This document shows positions 55,801 through 64,000 of a DNA stretch of 64,000 nucleotides, piece after piece. The translations under genes and the position numbers were made by a program. Every line of letters begins with the position of its first letter. Position 1 is the first letter of the stretch. Origin of the DNA: Paracentrotus lividus (lineage: Eukaryota > Echinodermata > Echinoidea > Camarodonta > Echinidae); NCBI GenBank assembly GCA_940671915.1, contig CALNVZ010003434.1, forward strand, positions 11,100,289 through 11,164,288. The letters run 5' to 3'. The notes beneath the pieces are model-generated. The model was not told where the DNA came from, searched no databases, and saw nothing but the letters and a program-made list of their open reading frames with translations.

Positions 55801-56314
55801 TATTCACTCAGTCTTTCATCATTTTACATAAACTTGTAGCAACTGGATTTTGTCATTCATTTACAATTACTCCATCATACATAACAACTGTAAATCATGA
55901 CAGGTATTATTTATTCAGGTATCATTAGAAAGGTAAGAAGTTTCTGTTCTTTCGTACATGAACTCATCATTCAAATTGAATCATATCCTACAACTAAATC
56001 AAAAATTAAAAGGCTTGGAAATAACCCTCTTCACTTGGATTACCTTTTTAATGATATACACTGTATATAAAGTACATGTATGTGCTTTTACCTGCCATAA
56101 GGATAACCAGCTGGGAATGATAATGAACATGTACATGCATATATGCTGTTCAGACTTCACTGCTGAACATACCCAATGGTAATGTTACTTCATCAAAAAC
56201 ATGCTATGTATAACAACATCAAATCAAAGAAACAGAAACATTCAATTGAAAATGAGATGTAAAGTGGCAGTTTAACTTGTTGATTCAATCAACTTGAAAT
56301 ACAGAAAAGTGGGA
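52858..56314. other. AT-rich intergenic DNA, no gene seen
   Basis: No exon recognised. At about 53916-53990 an (ATA)n run adjoins TTTAGCCAGGGTAGCAAC...GCGGGCCCTGCA, which looks like the tail of a retroelement. Short TACATGTACATGTA strings recur. Confidence 0.45.
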
Positions 56315-56711
56315 TACAGTCTACTCCCATTATAATGAGGTGCTGGAAACCGATCCACTTACAATGTACCTTGTCATACTGGAATATTGTGATACTGAAC
56401 AAGGAGGCATATTCTGAGTAGCCTCAAAGAATGTTCACAGGTTCTTGAATTCACGCTGCATTTTAGTAAGCACGCAATCGAATGCACCCAATACATGCAT
56501 AAAAAAGCATGCTCATATATTCGCGCGTTTTTAAATTCGCACCTGCCAATCTTCGCGCGAAATCCGCGAAAATTAATGTACCGCAAATATTTCCACGATC
56601 ACAGTACATGTACACATTATTTTGATATGTGCACATGGAACCCGGACAAACATCTTGTTCAAAAAACACTTTTCACTCCTATCAATGCTCATAATAACAG
56701 GAGTAGACTGT
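56315..56711. mobile_element. ACAGTCCACTCC-family element with internal insertion
   Basis: It starts TACAGTCTACTCCCATTATA and ends with the mirrored AATAACAGGAGTAGACTGT. The interior holds a CpG-rich stretch (TTCGCGCG, CGCGAAATCCGCGAAAAT) unlike other copies, suggesting a later insertion or a longer subfamily. Confidence 0.6.
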
Positions 56712-57431
56712 CAATTAAAGCAACATAAGATTTTTAAATAAAGAACAGATATCATTCATGATTTCCTACATCCTAAACTTGAGATAAACTTGAGATTCGC
56801 TTGAGAGGTAACTTACAGTTGTAGACCTTCATCTTTGCTCTGTATAATCTGTGAAAAACATTGCGTTCAACAAAATACAGGAATAAAACGAATAACTATT
56901 CAGTTTATACATGTATGAAATATATTTGTGTGAAGAAAAACATCACTGAAAAGAGAGGTTTAGGTCTATGGGTTAATCAATGCGACTTCCAACAAGTGTT
57001 TGCAACTTTGTTTATATTTTTATAGTTCAATGTACTGCGTAATAAACATATCAGAATCCTGGTAGCCTTTCCCTCCAGAGAAGTAATTTTGAAACGATGT
57101 GTGCTTATATTCAAAAAGCACTACATGATTGTTCTTATAATCTATAATTTGCATGATTTTTTTTCAAATATACAGAACATGAACAAGACACCAAAATCAT
57201 GTGAGTTATGTGATATCGTTTACAAACTAGCTTCATGATTTAATAGGTCTACACACCTACAATGAAACATTAATATGATGCTTAATCTAAAGTAGAAAGC
57301 AAAGTATGTTTTTGACAGTCTTCCATTTGTCTGTTCAGAAGGGCAATAAATATGTAAAAATAATGCTGCATTTGTTAATGCGCCATTGTCTCTTAGCCAA
57401 CAATATTGTTGCCTGTGACCCAGTTTTATTC

Positions 57432-58040
57432 TACCATCATTTGCAAAAGTTTAAGACCACCCTAAATTTTTGGGGTATTATGTTCAATGAGCATTATTCT
57501 TTTGTTCCATTTAAATATTATGTAACATGTTTTCCTGTCATGGTTCATGGGATGAGATTAATGGTTTAAGCTCATTTCCATGAATGTCTTTGCCTCAGAA
57601 GGTCTTCATCTGGCACTTTGTCTCTTATCCAGGATGGGAAAAAAACAGAGTCTAAGTCAGGTTCAGAGGGTTAAAATAGTAACCCTTTTCCAAGAGGCTA
57701 CTCTGAACGCAAGATTAGTGAGAAGACTGGGTGTAGCAAGACTGTCGTCCACAATGCCATTCACAAATTTCGAAACGATGGCTCATTTTCCGACCGGAAG
57801 AGGAGTGGTCGTCCAAGAAAAACAACGCGTTGCGAGGACAACATGATGAAGGGATTGTTGGAAGAAATTGTTCCATTTCCTGTCGTGACATCAAGCCGAG
57901 CTGCAGTCTACTGGTATTACAGTCAGTAAGAGTACCATTTCTCGCCGTTTGAGCAAGGAATTTGGGCTAAAAGAATAATGCTCATTGAACATAATACCCC
58001 AAAAATTTAGGGTGGTCTTAAACTTTTGCAAATGATGGTA
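57432..58040 (+). mobile_element. Tc1/mariner deletion derivative with perfect 72-bp ends
   Basis: The terminal inverted repeats 57432-57503 and 57969-58040 are identical over 72 bp and end in TA/TA, matching the TA target of Tc1/mariner. Inside is only the N-terminal part of a Tc1 transposase: MGKKQSLSQVQRVKIVTLF (from about 57637), a frameshift near 57730, then a second-frame HKFRNDGSF...SGRPRKTT, the linker between the two helix-turn-helix modules. The catalytic domain is absent. Perfect ends suggest recent mobilisation by a full-length relative. Confidence 0.9.
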
Positions 58041-58552
58041 TTACAACCAGTTCTCAAAATCTAACAGAAAAATATCTTCCTTGGAAAAGAGATACATGTA
58101 CAATTGAAGATCTATAGATAATGTAGCTATTGTAAAAAAAAAAAATCAAACAAAACAAAACAAATGTTAAACACATTTTGCAATGTCATCTGTTTAAAGT
58201 ACCGAGACATCTGGACTGTCGAATACAATGAATGTACATGTATGTACAATCTTCTTTTGTGATGCAAGCTAGTACATTAAAACAAATGCATGGCTAACAT
58301 AGAAGAGATGATTATGTTCATATACCACAGGTCAAACCAACAAATTGCAGGAAAAATACAAAAACAGAAACAATTAACAGACCCATTAATCGCCAAAATG
58401 AACTGACCCTGGAAAAAGATAAAGAATACAAACAAGACAATTGTTTATTGTGAGTAGGTGTACATGTATGGGTGGACGTCATTTGTTTCTTTCCTCTCTC
58501 CCAAACTGTACCACAATTGTTCTTTTATTTTCGTTTGTGAGGAAAAACCACA
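58041..58552. other. Probable KDM2-family 3' UTR or flank
   Basis: No coding sequence was recognised. As the minus-strand gene ends at 58553, part of this is likely its 3' UTR. Confidence 0.4.
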
Positions 58553-60364
58553 TCAAGGCCTACTCGTCCTACACAATCTTCTAGGTTTGTTTGTCACCAT
58601 CTCGACTCCTTTCTTTTCGGTGAATTTCAGGCAAGCTTCTTGGGCCAGGTTTGGGCAGGAATGTACGACAAGTTTCTTGAGGGTGGGGCAGGATTCTAGC
58701 TGACTGAAGACTGAGAGCGTCATCTTTCTACAGCCGGAAATGTTCAGTTCTGTCATTGAAAAGACGTGTGCATTGTCATTAATTCATTTCTATGCAAGCT
58801 TTCATATTTTTCATGAATAACGATAAAGAAATACAGTGAATAAAATTTAGGGCACTATCATGGTTGCTAACAAATCAAGAAACTTTTTTTGATATAGATG
58901 GAATGTTACAAAAATTGTTTCAAAGCAAAAGGAATTATGATCAAATGAAAATTGGACGGAGAAAGACTGTCATAAAAACGCCTGTGCTAAGTGGAAATCT
59001 GGAGAGGTGCTGATTCAATGGGGCATGCAACAGGGAAATTCAAGTATCTAGTACAAGTGTACCTTTTTATGGGCTTCTTATGTTTATCAAAGGATTAGTA
59101 ATTTGTTCATTTGGATAATTTTCGCTAATTGATGGAACACTTTTTAAAAAATTATTATAAATGTAGGTCATGATTAAGCCCTATTATCTACATGTACATG
59201 TCAGAGGCGTAGGAATGCTCTGAGGAGACAAAGGATTGGAGAGACAAGCCATTGTTAACACAAGATTGCTTGCAACTCCAATCCTTTGACTATTGAGAGC
59301 CTCAATGTACTAATCTAATAATATTATGAAATATATTTCATACTACATGTATATGTACCTGTCATTTTACAGTATTGATATGTTAAAAAGTGAAATATAC
59401 CTTGGAGGGTCATTCTGACGGGAGACTTCTCATCCAGGAGAATCCTGACACTAGCATCCGTTAGGTTACCACAGAAGCTAACGTCTAGATGAACAAGAAG
59501 AGGAACATACTGAACAATAGCTGACATTGTGGAATCAGTGATGTCCGCTCCAGACAGACACAGCCTCTCCAGGTTAGACAAACGAGAGCGCTCATCAAAG
59601 TAGCCTGGCCGGTGGTCCAGTGGAGGGGAGAGTAGAGACATGAGCGAGGAATCATTGAGGGCACTCACCCACTGCAGGTCAAGTGAGGTCAAGAATGGGC
59701 AAACCACCGAAGCGAGGCTGTACACAACAGGCCACGTTGAACCTCCTAGAGCTAGGTCCTTGAGATTGGGGACACGCGGCAGGAGCCATGAGAGTTGCTT
59801 GGATCCGATATTTGTCCAGGAGAGGTCAAGTGATACGGGTTGACGGCGGACGATACCGGAGAGCGCTGACTTGGAGACGGGAGATACGCGGGCGAGGCTG
59901 ATGTGTTTCCAGAGGGCTGGATGTATGCACCATCTATTCCATGTCTTACAAACCGCCATGCACTCATTCAGGGCATGCTTGTCAAGAAACTGGAAGATCA
60001 TCATCCAATCATCCCGGTGGATGGGATGCTTGGTGTCGTCCTCAAGCAGAACAAACTCCGGTGGTGGACAAGCAGGAGCGGGTCGGACGACAAACTTGGG
60101 AGCAGCACAAGCTGGGATCTTCTCCATGATGACTGGCTTAGGTTCCACCTGAGCTTGTAGCTTTGGTGGTCTTCCAGGGCGTCTCTTCTTGGCTGGCCAC
60201 TGATGCCTCTTGAGGATGCCTTTCCCTTTGAGCGATGACTGCATGTGATACTTAGCCTGGCGTACCTTCTGCTTGGCCAGCTGTTGGGTGTTTCCTCGTT
60301 GCCTCAGTCGTGTCCGTAGTGCTCCCTGGTATTTGGAGGTTGATGCTGTCATGGTAGGTCGGCC
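58553..60364 (-). CDS. KDM2: KDM2-family F-box/leucine-rich-repeat protein, 3' exons
   Basis: Two minus-strand exons: 60364-59401 (acceptor CCCTCAG, donor AAG|GTATAT) and 58749-58553 (TGA). They join in phase and give about 386 codons. Numbered from an internal Met at 60352: an AT-hook-like RRPGRPPK (57-64); a Pro-rich spacer; an F-box (about 110-155, DDWMMIFQFL...VCKTWNRWCIHPALWKHISL); then leucine-rich repeats containing VRRQPVSLDLSWTNI, KQLSWLLPRVPNLKDL and LQELNISGCRKMT. The block RRQPVSLDLSWTNI..KQLSWL is nearly identical to human KDM2A/KDM2B and close to FBXL19. In KDM2 the N-terminal JmjC, CXXC and PHD domains lie upstream; they are not visible here, so KDM2 and an FBXL19-like form cannot be separated. 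From the family, these proteins bind CpG DNA, and KDM2 demethylates H3K36 and recruits SCF or PRC1 complexes. The 5' end is outside the window or in unseen exons. Confidence 0.88.
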
Positions 60365-60540
60365 CTGAGGGAAGATGGAACCACAGGAAGGCCAAAGTCA
60401 GTTCGATCAATAGTTTTTTGCACATTTACTTCACTTGACATCACAAGCAGGCAAAAACAAAACATCAACAAACATCTCCCTTTTTAGTCCTTTCTTCACA
60501 ATGTGAGTCCTCCACCAGCGGTTAATAAAAAGTAAGCAAT

Positions 60541-60639
60541 TTAACTTTCACTGTCTCTGGAGATAACAGCTACACATTTCTCTTCCGGTTCCTTTTTACC
60601 GAACACCTTCACGATCTCGACATCTCGGTCCTTGAGCAT
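60541..60639 (-). CDS. Possible short coding exon of unknown identity
   Basis: A 32-codon minus-strand ORF (ATG at 60639, TAA at 60541-60543) reads MLKDRDVEIVKVFGKKEPEE and onward to RDSES. Its charged composition and codon choice look coding, unlike the surrounding AT-rich DNA. It lies about 180 bp upstream of the KDM2-family exon at 60364, but I see no clean donor linking the two (GTAAAA after VFG and GTGAAA near the end are candidates). It may be an alternative exon, a short separate ORF or chance. Confidence 0.25.
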   Translation of the reverse strand: MLKDRDVEIVKVFGKKEPEEKCVAVISRDSES

Positions 60640-63200
60640 TATGGACTTCAAATTCCTATGCATGCCAAATTTTTTGTAGCACAAAAAACAGATTCCTTTA
60701 TTTTATCTTTTAAAAAGATATGAAAAAGTCTTCTGTGGCAAGAATCCATGTGGCTTCTACACTGACAAAATACAAGCAATATTGTTGTTTTTCTAATCCT
60801 CATAACACCAGCATTAAAGAGAAAATGAATTATTATGATTTTATATTTTAACATGTAAGAATGCTACAATGAGCACATTGTTTTGAATTAGATTTTTTTC
60901 TGGAAGCATAGAACAGCCCAGTGATTTCATATGCATTATGAAGTGAGTTTAATATAATCTAATTATATTTTTAGGGGCAGAACTCCTGGCTAAGATGTCA
61001 TAATGTCACTTAATAGCATCCACTGGTTAATATGAGGCCATTTTTAGTATTAAAAAACACACATACCAAATTGATTTTTGTGCAATGTACAGAAAATTTA
61101 ATTCCAAAGTTCAAAAGGAAAAAACACATTTCAAACATGAGCAAAATATTTAATAATACAAAAAGCCTTTATCTCATTTTACAGTTGATTTCATCAAAGT
61201 ATAGTATTTTTAAAACAACAGATATCTTTTGTTCAAGAAACTGAATTTTGACAAAGTACCCCTTTGCATAGAACAAATTTGTACACAACCCAAATTTACA
61301 AAGTTCTTTTCTCCAACTGGTCGTAAATACATTTGTATTGTGCTACATCTTAGAATAAACACATTTGCTATTACATATGATAGCAATGTAATTTTCTCCA
61401 CTTTTCTCTGCAAACAAAATTCTATTCTCCCTGTTTCTTTTATGGAAGATTAAAAAAATTATAAAAAAAATAAGGTAAAATGTACAGCACAAGTCTGACC
61501 CAAAGGAAAAATATGCAATATGCCAATATTCAAAGCATGTCTTATGCTATGAGTAAAAGTAACTCAAATGAATAAACAACTAAATAATCTCCCATAGTAT
61601 GTTCTGCATAATGAATAGATAAAATTTCCACATTGTGTCAACGAATTTGAAAAATAAAAACACAAGAGGCTCCACATGTTCTGTAGAGAAGAGCATTACT
61701 CTTGATCGTCTAAACATCAAAATTATTTTCAAGATTTTACTTGAGAACAACGAAACCTATTTTAGACAAACACAAAGAAAAATCTTGTATAAATTACAAG
61801 TTTTTTTGTAGTGATTTGTAAACAAGAGAAAAATACAGCGATTCAATTTACACAGCCTAATGGTCAAAATCATCTGGTAACTTTTGGTTACCTGATATTT
61901 TGGGATAGAAAAATGCTCTGCTTGTGTTTAACAATCAAATTCATAGATGGCTGTGCAATTCCTTTCAAAGAATCAAAAGATTGATTAGAGTCAGTCGTAA
62001 ACAATGTACATGCAACCAATAACTGTGCATCAATGTATAAATAGGTGTGGATATCTTATACCAAATGAAAATGCACTCAACCGTAATATAATTGCCAATG
62101 TCAAAAGTAGCAACATGTAATCAAGTAAAAGCTCATGTTTTAACATCCGTGCTTCAATAAGACAATTAATATCAAAAATCAAATCAAAATTCAATTCATT
62201 TCTTATGATCAGCATTATTTGGCTTGTTTATAAAATAGAAAGAATCAGCACATGTTAATACATTAAACAAATAAGTAGTAAAATGTACATGAAAATCTTA
62301 TTCATTTCATTGAGCACTGCTAATCTCCTGTCCCTTGTGACTAAGCCAATTCCCACAACAGTTAAATCAGAAAAAAATATATATAATTTTGGGGCATAGT
62401 GTTATTAAGAAAGTGTTGAAATTTTAGAACTAATGCAGGATTTTCCCATAATTTTAATCATTAGTTAGGATCCCTTCCCTCTTTGAAACAGTGATACAGA
62501 ATACCTTTCTGTGAATTCCCCCCTCAAACTTTAACGCAGACACAATTTAAGCTAAGAAGTGCCGGGTAAACTAATGAGTAATTTAGCCATTGTCGTGACA
62601 ACTAACCTTTCCTTTTATTGAATTTATCTGACAATCTGGAATTGTGGAAAGTGATTTCATGTAAATTGCTTTTTTTTGGCAGTAAAGCTTTGGCAGGAAA
62701 ATATTTTCAAGTTGAACCACCAAGAGGTTCGCTAAAGTCTGGATCACATAACGGTTACAGTGCAATATATCCATTCCTATAGGGGCATTCGAGCTGGTAA
62801 CCTGTTAGGTGCACATGCTACTCGAACCAAATAGAATTTACATCCTATTGCGTACACATACTTATAAATTAATTTCACCAAAAAAAAAAAACATATTTTT
62901 TTATCTCAAACCTCTTCTTTGAGTAGTAACAATTCTTTGTAAAAAAATACATAACTTTGAAATTTCCTTATCTTTCAACAACTGATTTCATTGTATTGTT
63001 CATTAATAATATATTCATATTTATGCACAAATCTTGAACAAAAGATGATCATGGAAATGAGGGTTGCATTTCACCAAACTGTCATGAGGTCATAGACAAC
63101 CCCTTGAAACTTATGATCATATAATACACGCTTAAAATTAATGCTTCCATAATTTATAGTTTTAAGCAGCGCTGCGCAGAACATGTAAGTGAGGTCGATA
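60640..63200. other. AT-rich DNA, intron of KDM2-family gene or intergenic
   Basis: No exon recognised on either strand. Short A and T runs only. Confidence 0.45.
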
Positions 63201-63204
63201 TGTG

Positions 63205-63385
63205 CCAGCCGCTGAGAAAGTTAGTGCTAACACTAACAATAGGCCCAGTCACATTTTTCGGATGGTGATGTCAAAGGTTGATGCAAGATATAAAAAATGC
63301 ATTGGTGTGACATCATGCATCGCTGCGATATTACCGATTGTAGCAGAGGCTCTGTTAGCACTAACAACGTTTCTGTGCGGCCCAT
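63205..63385. repeat. Inverted-repeat unit around GTTAGTGCTAAC
   Basis: GCCGCTGAGAAAGTTAGTGC at about 63208 is mirrored near 63353-63380 (GTTAGCACTAACAACGTTTC...GCGGC). The arms share a perfect 13-bp core and looser flanks, about 120 bp apart. It is perhaps a small foldback element; the ORFs across it have no family resemblance. Confidence 0.4.
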
Positions 63386-63892
63386 ATGGGTCTACAAACG
63401 AATAAGGCCAGGTGGATTCCTTCCTTATAAATGCAATCTTGCAACACATGTGTAATGAATACATGTGTAGCTTGTCACTAAGGAAAAGAAATATACATGA
63501 ATTTAAATACATTTGCGCTCAGGTCTATTTTTCATAAATGTCATACAGTATATGCACAAGACATTATCACAGATCACATGTATAATCACAAAAAACTTTC
63601 AATACAATCTTAACTTTTGTATTAAAGTGCATTAATACTCTTGTTTCAAGGTTATTTTAAAGTAATTATCTTGTTTCGCAAAATTAAAAAAAGTGCATCT
63701 CATAATGTGTGATGCTATATATCTCTGAAGTAGTTTGTACAATATAAGTAATGATGGAAGAATAGTGGTGATGTTGAATACTGAATGAAGGTGTGTATTG
63801 TAAAATAACATTGTATCTTTGTATGCAGTCATGTAAATGCAAGGGGACAGGAATTTCAAGGTTTAATGCTTGTCTTCAAAAACATCTTAGCT

Positions 63893-64000
63893 AAAGTCCA
63901 CTCCCACTAAAACAATTAAACAACGTTGTAAAGAAGTCTGCTTATACTGAACATATGGATTTGCACATGTTAAGAATTGAGCCCGGCAGAAATACCTGTT
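63893..64000. mobile_element. Partial ACAGTCCACTCC-family element at the right edge
   Basis: AAAGTCCACTCCCACTAAAA resembles the left end of the family seen at 37040 and elsewhere. The remainder is cut by the window end. Confidence 0.4.

Noticed and set aside
63202..63512. Small genes on either strand
   Set aside because: Both ORFs cross an inverted-repeat unit and show no recognisable domain or splice context.

Overview
This window is animal nuclear DNA. It is AT-rich and intron-rich, with GT-AG splice sites, poly-C/poly-G runs and many short inverted-repeat transposons. The gene set, the recurrent ACATGTA-type strings and the mix of transposons suggest a marine invertebrate deuterostome, most likely an echinoderm such as a sea urchin. 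That assignment is an inference; the window holds no taxonomic marker.

Layout from left to right. (1) Positions 679-3528, minus strand: the first three coding exons of a CCDC86 (Cgr1-domain, nucleolar) gene, which continues off the left edge. (2) About 7490-11030, minus strand: a decayed CR1/jockey-type LINE with PHD-like, endonuclease and reverse-transcriptase segments in broken frames. (3) Positions 11495-17620, plus strand: a five-exon MAPK7 (ERK5) gene, frame-consistent over 1,244 codons. It carries TSY in place of TEY in the activation loop, 14 copies of a QTVGP repeat, and a tandemly triplicated C-terminal tail. (4) About 18-28 kb: intergenic DNA with several transposons, including a 2.1-kb element carrying seven GTAACGTCAGTTAC motifs and a dead mariner/IS630-type transposase. 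(5) Positions 28327-50861, plus strand: a ten-exon BCKDK gene (branched-chain alpha-ketoacid dehydrogenase kinase, 418 aa). Its introns hold a SINE, several non-autonomous DNA elements, a satellite-like array with nuclear-receptor half-sites, and, antisense in intron 8, an intact 714-aa piggyBac-derived gene with its own spliced 5' leader and two of three catalytic aspartates lost. (6) About 51-58 kb: long 3' flank with more miniature elements, including a Tc1 deletion derivative with perfect 72-bp ends. (7) Positions 58553-60364, minus strand: the last two coding exons of a KDM2-family gene (F-box plus leucine-rich repeats), whose 5' part lies beyond the right edge or in undetected exons.

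The host genes (ribosome biogenesis factor, MAP kinase, mitochondrial metabolic kinase, chromatin factor) do not form a pathway; this is ordinary animal gene order. The most unusual items are the domesticated-looking piggyBac gene, the altered ERK5 activation motif, the frame-preserving triplication of the ERK5 tail, and the GTAACGTCAGTTAC-rich transposon. All gene models rest on reading frames, splice signals and remembered family motifs; no search or transcript data was used.
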